From Elmis aenea (taxonomy: Eukaryota > Arthropoda > Insecta > Coleoptera > Elmidae): a stretch of DNA of 64,000 nt. Every line of letters starts with the position of its first letter. Positions within the stretch are counted from its first letter, which is position 1. The notes under the pieces are model-generated. The model ran no database searches. It saw nothing but the letters and a program-made list of their open reading frames with translations, and was not told where the DNA came from. The DNA is taken from positions 15,148,159 to 15,212,158 of the forward strand of contig OX393580.1 of NCBI GenBank assembly GCA_947652605.1. Reading direction: 5' to 3'. This document shows positions 30,591-40,371 of this stretch, one piece after another. The translations under genes were made by a program, and so were the position numbers.

Positions 30591-32410
30591 CAGGGTGAGT
30601 CACGACGGACGCGTCGGAGTTTTATGGCGAAACGGTTTATATTTTCCAATTTCTGTCGCTGATAGATCATGTAAGTCAATAAGGGCTACATTTTAAAAAT
30701 ACTTTCAATTATACAGGGTGCTCCAGAAAAGAGTGCCATATCAAAGTTATACTTTTTCTTATGGAACACCCTGTATATTTTTACTTTTTTTGATTCCTCT
30801 TTAAATTTACTTCAAAAAATGTAAGAGGTTATATGGGTCTAAAGTCAACCGTTCTCGTGAAAATTGTATTTTCATGAAAATACAGTATTTTCAAAAATTT
30901 TCATTATTTGAAAACTTTGACAAGTCTCAACAAATTCGCTTGGAGATAAAATTGACAATAGATTATGTAACACTTTGCACCACCTACATTTTTAAAATAT
31001 TATACAGGGCGTTTTTTACGTTTGGTCAAACTTGTGAAACTTTAAACATCGAAAACTCATTTTTTTTAAATACAACACCCTATATTTTTTTACACCGTCT
31101 TATAGAAAATTTAATTCTCTTTCGAAAAAATTCAGGCTGTTTTTCACCTAAAATTGATATTTTCCGAGATATCGCGATTTTATTGTTAATTATTAGGGCA
31201 AAGGAATATTTTCTAGTAGGCTATGAAGGTAGACAGCGGTAATTTGAAACAATTAAAAGAAAAAACAAGAAACTTAAAATTTTGTCGTTTGCCTACAAAC
31301 TTTTTACATTTTTTTATAAGAAAGTTGTAGATTTACCATTTTTACGTTTAAATATAGGTTTCTCATCAGGGCCACAATATTTTTCATATAATTGAGTATG
31401 ATCGTTTGCCAAGTCCTAAAAACCGATTGATATTATATTAGTTACGAGAACGGAACGCCGATTTAAAAAAAAAAGTAATTCTGACTTGTCTAATTTTACA
31501 TTTAAAAAAAAAAACATGGTTGGTACTGTTTTCGGTAGAGTGTCGTAGTATCGTATCGTAAACAGACAAAAAATGGTTTATAGAATTTAGTAATTATCTT
31601 ATAACACTGGTCCAATAAATAAATGCATAAATAATTTTAAAAAATCTTTATTTAAACGTAGGTATGGTAAAACTACAACTTTCATATAAGAATATGTCAA
31701 AAGTGTGTAGTTAAACGATAAAAAGATAAGTTTCCTGTTTTTTCTTTCAATTGTTTCAAATTATCGCTGTCTACCTTCATAGCCTACTTAAAAATATTAC
31801 TTTGCCCTAATAATTAACAATAAAATCGCGATATCTCGGAAAATATCAATTTTAGGTGAAAAACAGCCTGAATGTTTTCGAAAGAGAATTAAATTTTCTA
31901 TAAGACGGTGTAAAAAAATATAGGGTGTTGTATTTAAAAAAAATTAGTTATCGATGTTTAAAGTTTCACAAGTTTGACCAAACGTAAAAAACGCCCTGTA
32001 TAATATTTTAAAAATGTAGGTGGTGCAAAGTGTTACATAATCTATTGTCAATCTTATCTCCAAGCGAATTTGCTGAGACTTGTCAAAGTTTTTAAATGTT
32101 GAAAATTTTTGAAAATACTGTATTTTCATGAAAATGCAATTTTCACGAGAACGGTTGACTAGACCCATATAACCTTATACATTTTTTGAAGTAAATTTAA
32201 AGACGAATCCAAAAATGTAAAAATAAACAGGGTGTTCCATAAGAAAAAGTATAACTTTGATATGGCACTCTTTTTTGGAGCACCCTGTATAATTGAAAAT
32301 ATTTTTAAAATGTAGCCCTTATTGACTTACTTACTCTAACAGCGACAGAAATTGGAAAATATAAACCGTTTCGCCATAAAACTCCGACGCGTCCATCGTG
32401 ACTCACCCTG
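30591..32410. repeat. Large fold-back element, family G (GTGAGTCACGACGGACGC ends)
   Basis: An 1820-base palindrome-like unit with ends CAGGGTGAGTCACGACGGAC and, inverted, CAGGGTGAGTCACGATGGAC. TA flanks both sides (30589-30590 and 32411-32412). Arms of roughly 750 bases contain further internal ACAGGGTGCTCC and GGAACACCCTGTATA junctions, so several smaller MITE ends are built in. The unpaired centre is about 31360-31660. Fragment relative: 6300-6735. No gene. Confidence 0.92.
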
Positions 32411-32831
32411 TATACTGTAAATTTAAAAAAATAATAAAAAAGGGAATTTGTGCTTGCTTCTCAAAAATGTTCTTTTATTTCTGGTTATTTAATATTTCTG
32501 ATTATTTTATTTATTTTTTTAAATTTGTTTATTTACTCATTTATTTTTGTGAGTTTGTGTCAATTTATGAGTTTTTTTTACAAGTAATTTGTTTATGAAT
32601 ATATTTTTAGAAGCAAGAAAAATTATTTTTTCCCCCAATAAACCGTCTTCAATATTTTTGTTTAGTATAGTTTGTGACGGACCGTACTGTACATAGACCG
32701 CATTGTTGTGGAAGAGTACTTATTACTCTTTATATTTATTGTTGTTAATTATGGCTCGTGATCGTCTTTGTAACGTGGTTTGACCCTCAAACGTTGTTTT
32801 ACGTAGTACACAGGTCTAGAGAAATTAGTAT

Positions 32832-33448
32832 CAGGGGTTTGGAGCAGTCCAATTTTTTAGTTGTTCTGCTCCAGCTCCGCTCCGGCATCAAAATGCCTGC
32901 TCCAGCTCCGCTCCATGCTTCAAATATTGTTAACATTTTTAAAAAAAGTTTTTTGATTACAAAAAATTGATTTTAAAAACAAAGTTTAATTTTATCGGAT
33001 ATGTGGAAGTTGATCAAAAATAATAAAATTTGGCCCTAACAAACAAGTGAATTTTATTCTTGACGCTTTCGCGGTCGTTATCCATAATACAATCTTCGTT
33101 TCCGGGTTTGGAACCGCGTCTTCTATATTTAGTCGTTTTGAAAAAGACCAAGACACAATGGTCGAAACGTCAACTACTTCTAAATATAGAAGACGCGGTT
33201 CCAAACCCGGAAACGAAGATTGTATTATAAACAAGTGAAGGTAAATAAATGCTTGAAAAAACAGATTATTGATCTTCAAACGTTGAAAAAAAAAGAAAAA
33301 AAAAGTTATTTTTTTTTAAATTTTACATAATAAACTGGAGCAGTGGAGCAACCAAAATTATTTGCTCCCGGCTCCGCTCCAGCTCCGGGCAAAAACCCAT
33401 TGCTCCACAGATCCGTGCTCCAGCTCCGAGCTCCGCTCCAAACCCCTG
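32832..33448. mobile_element. hAT-like non-autonomous element rich in GCTCCAGCTCC
   Basis: Ends CAGGGGTTTGGAGC are inverted copies. Target repeats ATTAGTAT (32824-32831) and ATTAGTAC (33449-33456) are eight bases, one mismatch, as expected for hAT. Both end regions are made of GCTCCAGCTCCGCTCC-like text. A 145-base hairpin lies inside (33084-33228). It interrupts the solo LTR. Confidence 0.9.
33084..33228. repeat. Near-perfect hairpin inside the hAT element
   Basis: Arms of about 49 bases, with text ATAATACAATCTTCGTTTCC and its inverse at the other side, flank a 47-base loop. The arms include GGTTTGGAACCGCGTCTTC. No mismatches were seen in the arms by eye. It looks like a separate small fold-back unit. 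Confidence 0.88.
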
Positions 33449-33889
33449 ATTAGTACACAGTAAGAAACAAATAAAACACAACAATTTTAACCTCAAACTC
33501 CTTTATTTTTCGACTGGCTGTACATTTCTCGGTGGTTGGCTCAACTACCCCAGCGCGACTGTCCCCAGATTTTAGGTTCCCTGTTGCTAGCCCTTTTTTA
33601 TTGTAGTTGCATCTTTGTCATTCTTTCCTATAAACACATATTTGTGCGAGTAGTATGTTCTGCTTATGATGTACAACTTTATCAACAAATCGTTTCTTGA
33701 TTGACAAAACCCAAATGCTGGCGTTGTAGAACCCAAGTTATGACCGTAATATTTTAAAGTGAATATGTTTTACTAAAGTTGAAATCCTCATAACTTGGCC
33801 CTTTTGAAGTGTTACATGTTTTAGTATTTGATGCGTCAGCATTTGTTGCAATGTTATTCATTTAAAAGTCAGGCGGGGTATCACAAGTT

Positions 33890-34419
33890 GTATTTTAAAA
33901 ATTTAGGCTTAATTTGTTAAACCTAATTTTTAGTACTTACTGTTTACTTATTCCAAACAACCTTAATATTGCAGAGATAATGTAGTCGTCAGTGAATATG
34001 TGAAAGTGGAAGTCACTGTTGAATAAAAATAGAATGATATGAATATCACAATACCAGCGCAAATAACAGTTTGCTGTATCGATAAAATGGCGTTCCAACT
34101 GTATTTACCCTGAGGGCGAAGTAGAATTTCGTTTAATTAAGTCTCTGACTGTAGTAGCTAGCTCAGTGCTTATCACCAGTGATCGAGCGCCCTATAATGT
34201 TGTCAGCGAATATACCACTTTGATAAATTGCTGCATTCCCTACGGATAGGCGCGATCTAGTTCTTGTTCAATAATTTTTTTAGCGAAAATGTTCACTCCT
34301 TTATGTACTTTAACAGCAAAATTTATCAAACTGAATAGGGCAATTGTTACTTTGCAAACATGCCTAGATATTTTGACATTTAAAAAAAAACTGTGACGGA
34401 TAAAATAGTTTTCATTTAT
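33890..34419. other. No gene recognised
   Basis: AT-rich with a less repetitive patch at 34090-34250. No exon or RNA gene could be supported. Confidence 0.4.
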
Positions 34420-34980
34420 CACGATGACAAGTAATAGGCTTGCAAAATTTTCAGTTTGTTGATTGGTTGTCATGGTAACGACATAAACTACAACGACCGG
34501 CCTGCCTGATTTATAGTGGTTGTTGTTATTCAAAACGCAATTTCACAAATTTGACAATGAATGTAGAAGTTAAATACCATGTCTGATACATCAATGAATT
34601 CAGAAGAAATTTTGTTTTGTTTATGTAAGTAGCAACAATTGCGTCTGTAAAAAAAAAGTAAAGTTGGTTGTCATAAAACAAAAACGAATCGACCTAAAAA
34701 ATATAAGTGATTACCATTCGATTCGGCTTAAAAAGTTGTTTGAGCAATGTTTTTACACATTTGAAATATTTCATACTTCAAAGGAATTATAGACAATTTT
34801 CAAAAATCGTATTTTCCGGTTTTTTCTAGTTTTTTCGAATGCCGTTTGAGATATTTACAATTTCTTTTAGAATTATTATTGAAAACCGAATTTAGAAATT
34901 TTGTCAAATTAAATCATAAACTTTAGCTATTATAATAACTGAGATCCCCATGTTTAAACTCGAATCTCAAACACAACTCC
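34420..34980. repeat. Single arm of fold-back family A
   Basis: Runs from GACAAGTAATAGGCTTGCAA through GGTTGTCATGGTAACGACAT and CCGTATTTTCC-like text to GAGATCCCCATGTTTAAACTC and the end at about 34978. It matches the right arm of 9061-9962 and 49370-49912. The left arm is missing. Confidence 0.8.
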
Positions 34981-35079
34981 TTGCAAAATCTGTTTCTTTA
35001 TTTATGATTTTATTTTCTTTGACACACCTGGAGGAAGATCTTGTTTAAAATACACTCCTAAATAGCTAATTTTTGTCCC

Positions 35080-35156
35080 ATTTAACCACCCTTGTATTTT
35101 CATTATTTACGGAGATAGCAATAGTGTCCCGTGGAAAAGTGAAACACCCTGTATAT
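35080..35156. repeat. MITE terminus with shared box
   Basis: TTACGGAGATAGCAATAGTG at 35108-35127 followed by GAAACACCCTGTATA at about 35142-35156 repeats the box-plus-terminus pattern. The rest of the element could not be delimited. Confidence 0.5.
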
Positions 35157-35658
35157 TTTTAAGACTTGGTAAATTTATTATAAAAACTAAAATTTATCAA
35201 TTGCTTTTATAATGGTCAAATGCAGTAGTTTTTTTAATCGATAAACATTTTTAATTTAGTTTAATGTGTGACTGGATAAACCAAGTGTACTATATTGTTT
35301 TATCTAAATAAAGTTGCGATTTTTGAGATATTAGACTCACAAAGAAACAGGCTTAATTTAAATGTGCCCTCGGACATCTCTACAGGCCTATTAAAGTCTC
35401 TCTAGGACAGGATATCAGGTTGAACTTTATAAACGAGTCCATTATGTACGTTTGTTATATTTATTTTGTTGTAAAGTTTAGAAAATATGGGCTGTAATCC
35501 TTAAATGCCGCAATGCACACGTTCTGAATACTTGATAATGAATTTTAAGTCGTTTCGTGGATTGGTTTAAAAGCGACTATGCCGTTAAGCTTCGTATTTA
35601 TTGTGTCTTTTAGGATTACCATGTTTTCGATAATTATGACAATAATTATTACAATATA

Positions 35659-35880
35659 CTAGCACTTAGCCCGTCCTAGGACGGGATTGTCAAGTATGAC
35701 ATAAGTCAACCCGCGTTACAGATTACTATAATAACATTACAGATTACTATAATACCATTACAGATTACTATAATAATATAACCTCATGATGATTGTCAAG
35801 TATGACCAACCCGTAGCTATATTCATGCGTTATAGAGTCACAGGGTCATAGAGTCACAGAGTCAGACTGGACTTTTATAT
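35659..35880 (-). mobile_element. Probable Helitron fragment, minus strand
   Basis: Read on the minus strand, it ends CCCGTCCTAGGACGGG (a perfect 16-base hairpin) then CTAAGTGCTAG before a T, a Helitron 3' end. Upstream are three copies of a 20-base unit (AATCTGTAATGTTATTATAG in that direction). The 5' end is uncertain, near 35880. Confidence 0.6.
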
Positions 35881-35914
35881 ATATTTATGTATTAAAAGTC
35901 TAAAGCCGTCGATA

Positions 35915-36030
35915 GAGTGCCTAGAAATTATGTGCGAACCTGTAACAGCAGTTTCCGGGAATTTATAATAACAGTGGGAGTAAGACAAGGAGGCACATTA
36001 AGTCCACTGATCTTTATAATTCTTATCTGA
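35915..36030 (+). pseudogene. LINE reverse-transcriptase fragment
   Basis: The frame reads ITVGVRQGGTLSPLIFIILI, the RQGG...LSP motif of non-LTR reverse transcriptase, preceded by a degenerate CEPVTAVSGN. It is cut on the right by the fold-back family A copy beginning about 36031. Only about 35 residues remain. Confidence 0.75.
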
Positions 36031-37045
36031 AGAGAAATTGGAAATATCTCAAACGGTTTTCAAAAAATTGGAAAAACTGGAAAATACGATTTTTCAAAAT
36101 CGTCTGTAACTCCTTCGGAGTTTGAAATATTTTGAATGTGTAAAAACATTGCTGAAACAACTTTTTAAGCCGCATCAGACGGTGGTCACAATTTTTTCCT
36201 AGATCGATTCGTTTTTGTTTTATGACAACCAACTTTGCTTTTTTGTTATGGACGCAATTTTTGCTATTCACATAATCAGATGGCATTTATTTTTATGAAT
36301 TCATTGATGTATCACACATAGTATTTTACTTGTTTATTCATTGAAAAATTTAAAAAAAAGGGTTTTAAACAACTATTATTATAAATCAGGTAGGCCGGTC
36401 ATTGTAGTTTATGTTGTTTCCATGACAACCAATTAACTAACTGAAAGTTTTGAAAGCCTATATCTTGTCACATCAATAAATTCGTAAAAATGAACTTTAA
36501 TAACGAAGAAAAACGCGATTTGCTGTGAATTTTTTATACCGTTCTTTTAAGTTTTGTTATGCTTTATCACATGCTTTTAACAAATTAACTTAAGTTTCTC
36601 TTTAACGTAGAAAAAATAGTGTTTTTTTCCGGATCTGATTGTAATAAAAATGTTTTTTATTTTACTTTCATCTGAAACCTTTCTGCCATATTATCTTCTG
36701 GGTTTGGCAAAAGCCCCATATTTCCCTAAGTATCTGTCCAACGTACAAAAATATGTGTGCAAGGGTTGTCTTCTTTCTGGATATGTTTCTGCATATTGTT
36801 GACTTGACAATATAACATTCCTTAACAATGAATAAAAAATTCGCAGCATATCACGTTTTTCTTCGTTATTAAAGTTAATTTTTACGAATTAATTAATGTG
36901 ACAAGTAATAGGCTTTAAAAACTTTTAGTTAGTTAATTGGTTGTCATGGAAACAACATAAACTACAACCGGCCTACCTGATTTATAATGGTTATTGTTTG
37001 AAGCCCTTTTTTTAAATTTGGCAGTAAATAAAGAAGTAAAGGTTT
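36031..37045. repeat. Fold-back family A copy with an additional centre
   Basis: The left part follows 9170-9660 (GAGAAATTGGAAATATCTCA, GTATTTTCCAG-like text, CATGACAACC). The inner arms 36345-36533 and 36839-37045 pair with each other; text such as GAAGAAAAACGCGATTTGCT finds its inverse at 36849. The unpaired centre is 36534-36838. The outer end of the left arm is missing. Confidence 0.75.
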
Positions 37046-38148
37046 AAAAACACTGATTTACAAAACATTTCTGTAATTTAATAGTGGTGTCCTGTTTTTA
37101 TAAGAGACGTGCTTTTAGCAAGTTAAAGTACTGAAATAACGGTTTGAGCTAAGACTGACGAGCGAGAAAATCAATCTGTCACCCTCTGAGACAGGTGAAA
37201 AATTTATACCTAGAAAATAAATTTGAAATTTAAATGTAGGTACATCACGAAAATTGAATAAAATACTTTAAATTAAAGACATTGGTTTAACTAAGTAACT
37301 GTAACTGAAGTTAAAGGTATTAACACTGCAGCCATGTGTACTTTAATTAAAATTTAAAATATTATGCGGATTTTACACATCATAGTGATTATATCAGCTA
37401 AATCCTACAATAATTACATAGAGAACATTAATGTACCGTGTACAATTACAATTAAGACAAGGCCGATTAATATAAAATTACAATAAAGGTAATTTTCGTC
37501 ATATTTTCATTTAAGTGTACGAGATAAAATCGAGGGGTCAGCTTTGCCGTAACTTAGTAGAAAACCAATCGGGATAATAATCGGTATCCACTGAACAAAA
37601 TTGAACGATCGGAATCGACACAACGCCCCTGGGCATTCGTGCTAAGAGAGAAAAATTGCGGAGTATTTTTTGTTAGGTGTATCCAAACTGCGCGCGGGTG
37701 GTAATCAGATATTTGTGAAATTTTGGAGAAGGTACTGAGTACATTTCCTAGTTTTATTACCGAACTGATAATAACTGATAGTAAAATGGGTCACGCAGGA
37801 GTTTTCAATGCCAAATTGAAGAAAGAAATCGTATTTTGTGGTGGTTTATAATTAGATTACTATTTGGATAATACATTATAAACACATAGCATGCTCTGGA
37901 AACCTTTTAATTTTTGAAGGATTTTGTAAGAATAAAATTTTAATTAGTTTCCGTTGAAGTTAGCAGTTAAAGTTACATGAATTTTATGCGTTATGTTTTG
38001 ATTAATATTATTTAAGTCTTAAATGAATCGTTTTATTACCATCTGATATTTATTGTTGTCGCAATATTAGTAGGTAATAGAAATGTTTTAGCGAACAGAA
38101 TTTTCAAAATATTGCTTAGTCATGTAAGAACAGTTTGTGCTTGCAAAT
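37046..38148. other. Unassigned, less repetitive DNA
   Basis: Contains a GC-richer stretch at 37530-37760 with no long open frame. It could hold regulatory sequence or a small exon of the downstream gene, but nothing can be shown by reading alone. Confidence 0.4.
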
Positions 38149-39226
38149 CAGGGTTGGCCTAATTTAAATCATGATTTAAATCAGTTGATTTTTAAAAATT
38201 ATAATAATGATTTAAATCAAACTTTAATTAGTTTCACGATTCAACGTCACATATAAATTATATGCACGTTTTACATCCACCCGCTAGTAAAACACACCGA
38301 AAAATTGCCTATTGGCTTCTTATAGATCGGGGAGAAATAAAGTCGCTACAGGATTTTTTTTTTGTTACAGACGCATTCTGGTAGATGTACTTTGTACTTG
38401 TCTGCAGATCTATAGCGTCATTCGAAAAGTCTGCTACAATTGGAAAAGTTTTTTATTATTGATTTCTTAGAAAATTTTATTCTTCATAAAAGTTGATGGA
38501 TGACCTAAAACTAATTTTAAGATGGAAAACAATGCATACTATGACACTAAATTTTAACGATTTTAAAAACATTCACTAAAGTATTTTAAGACTTACAAAA
38601 AAAAACATGGGAAAAAATTGTTCAGAGATCAAAAATATGAATTAATACGAAATTTGAAGGTAACATTTTATTTTCGATTTTTATAGTAGTTTTAACATTC
38701 AAGTTTGCAACAAATAGAAAAGTTTTTCATTGTCAATTTCTCGGAAAATTTTATTCTTGTGAAAAGTTGGTGAATGGTCTACAACATATTTGGATGTTAA
38801 AATTACTTCAAAAATTAAAATTGAAAATTTAATGTAAAATATCACCTTTGGTCGTATTTTTGAATTCTAAACAATTTGTCCCTATGAAGTTTTTTGGTAA
38901 CCTTTAAAATAAGGCCTTTTTACTCTGTGAATATTTCTGAAATCGCTAAAATCTACTGTCGTATGAATTTTTATGAAATTCTTTCTATCTTAAAATTAGT
39001 TTTACGTCATGCTGCATGACTCATGCTGCAACTTTTAATAAGAATAAAAGTTTCTAGGAAACTTTTCATTTGTTGCATACCTTTTGAATGACGCTCTATA
39101 AAAGATATTTATTGTAGTGTGAAAAATAGATAAATAAGATGTAAAAAGGGAAAATAATCAAGGTTCTTATTAAAAAATCATTGATTTTTGATTTGTTAAA
39201 TAAATATCAAATTTTACCTAACCCTG
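38149..39226. mobile_element. hAT-like non-autonomous element with perfect target repeat
   Basis: The left end CAGGGTTGGCCTAATTTAAA and the right end, inverted, CAGGGTTAGGTAAAATTTGA share the hAT-type start. The eight bases TTGCAAAT are present at both flanks (38141-38148 and 39227-39234) without mismatch. Near the left end are repeated ATTTAAATCATGATTTAAAT units. The 1078-base interior is non-coding. Its last 30 bases were copied again at 43560-43589 by the later LINE insertion. Confidence 0.9.
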
Positions 39227-39358
39227 TTGCAAATAGGTACGTGGCTTGTATGAAAAGTTGGTTTATTTAAAAACTTTTTTTATTCTTTAGTTTTTCTCGT
39301 AAAACATACAGTTTTTAAGTAAAAAATAAAATAAGTAAACATGTACCATCAAATATTC
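39197..39358. repeat. 162-base target-site duplication, left copy
   Basis: From TAAATAAATATCAAATTTTA to ACCATCAAATATTC, this is identical, as far as I can read, to 43560-43721. It includes 30 bases of hAT end and part of a fold-back arm. Sequence on each side differs, which fixes the borders of the LINE at 39359 and 43559. Confidence 0.95.
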
Positions 39359-39669
39359 AAATAAGAGTTTACCCATGATTTTTACTAAAATTTGACGTGT
39401 GCACGGTTGACGGCGATAGCTTTTCGATTTTCGAGTGGTATCACGAGTGCTGTGCACAGACGGAGCAAACAGGTATAAGATACATATTTATTATTACAAT
39501 AATTAAAGAATAAGAGCCAAGATAAGACGTAAGATAAGAAAATTAGGTATTAAACAAAGGAGAATTGAGAAATAGGTTAGGTAGATAAGAGCGAACGTCC
39601 GAGCTGTCGAAGCGCGTGACCTCTTAACGCAACCTCTAACTAGACAACACGTTATACAACCAGTCAAGA

Positions 39670-40371
39670 ATGGAAGAAGGAATACTAAAGGCGCTAGCGG
39701 AAATAAATTGTAAGCTAGATAGCATAAATATAAGACTGGATACAAGCCTCAAAGAAATAGAAAGACTAACAAAGGAAAACAAGAAACTAACAAAACAAGT
39801 AGAAAATCAGGAAGAAAGAATAGAGGCCCTGGAAAGGAAAAGTAGAGAAAAGAACTTAATAATTCATGGTATAAATGAGGTAGCAAATGAAAATCAGGTG
39901 TCACTGAAAGAGGAAGTAGTAAAGATGGTGAATGGCATGGGAATTGAGATTAGTAAGGATAAAGATATTACAGCAAGAAGAATTGGAAGGCAGGAAAGTG
40001 GCAAAACGAGGCCAATATTATTGGAACTAGCAACAATAGAAATAAAAATAAGAATACTAAAGGAGAAAAAACAACTGAAAGGAAAAGACGTATGGATAGT
40101 AGAAGACTTACCAGAACAAATACGTCAGCAAAGGAAACAATTGGCAGAATATATGAGGGGAGAAAGGGAAAAAGGAAACAAAGCATTCATTAACTACAAC
40201 AAACTGATAATAAATGGTAAGAGCTACACAATTCAGGACCTGAAGGGTGAAACGAAACCGGTTAGAGAAAAGGCAGTGGTAACAGAGCACCCAAAATCAA
40301 GCGCGAGATCATACAGCCAATGGTCTCCAGAAATGGTAAACACAAGCCAGGACAAGAGAGCAAAAAACTAA
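39670..40371 (+). CDS. LINE ORF1 protein, RNA-binding
   Basis: 233 residues. Residues about 5-58 form a coiled coil with heptad leucines and isoleucines (KLDSINIRLDTSLKEIERL, then NKKLTKQVENQEERIEALER), suited to trimer formation. About 62-145 follow an RRM-like pattern starting LIIHGINE, with ITARRIGRQESGKTRPILLE in the middle. About 145-205 form the C-terminal part (VWIVEDLPEQIRQQRKQL, KAFINYNKLIINGKSYTI). This order matches L1-type ORF1 proteins, which bind the element's own RNA and form the retrotransposition particle. The ATG at 39670 precedes the coiled coil directly. The end overlaps the start of ORF2 by about 50 bases in a different frame. It is rich in A, K and E like ORF2. Confidence 0.88.
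   Translation: MEEGILKALAEINCKLDSINIRLDTSLKEIERLTKENKKLTKQVENQEERIEALERKSREKNLIIHGINEVANENQVSLKEEVVKMVNGMGIEISKDKDITARRIGRQESGKTRPILLELATIEIKIRILKEKKQLKGKDVWIVEDLPEQIRQQRKQLAEYMRGEREKGNKAFINYNKLIINGKSYTIQDLKGETKPVREKAVVTEHPKSSARSYSQWSPEMVNTSQDKRAKN

Larger units (their letters stand above)
32673..33885 (+). mobile_element. Solo LTR, copy 2, split by a hAT insertion
   Basis: Starts TGTGACGGACCGTACTGTAC and ends GGGTATCACA, matching 1233-1862 over its length. The four bases AGTT flank it at 32669-32672 and 33886-33889. Removing the hAT insertion (32832-33448 plus one eight-base repeat) leaves an LTR of about 588 bases. No internal retroelement genes adjoin it. Confidence 0.88.

Noticed and set aside
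33084..33228. Hammerhead-type ribozyme suggested by GTCGAAACGTC in the hairpin loop
   Set aside because: The required CTGATGA core is absent.
35659..35880. CRISPR-like spaced repeats (three 20-base units)
   Set aside because: Only three adjacent units without unique spacers, in eukaryotic DNA, next to a Helitron-type end.
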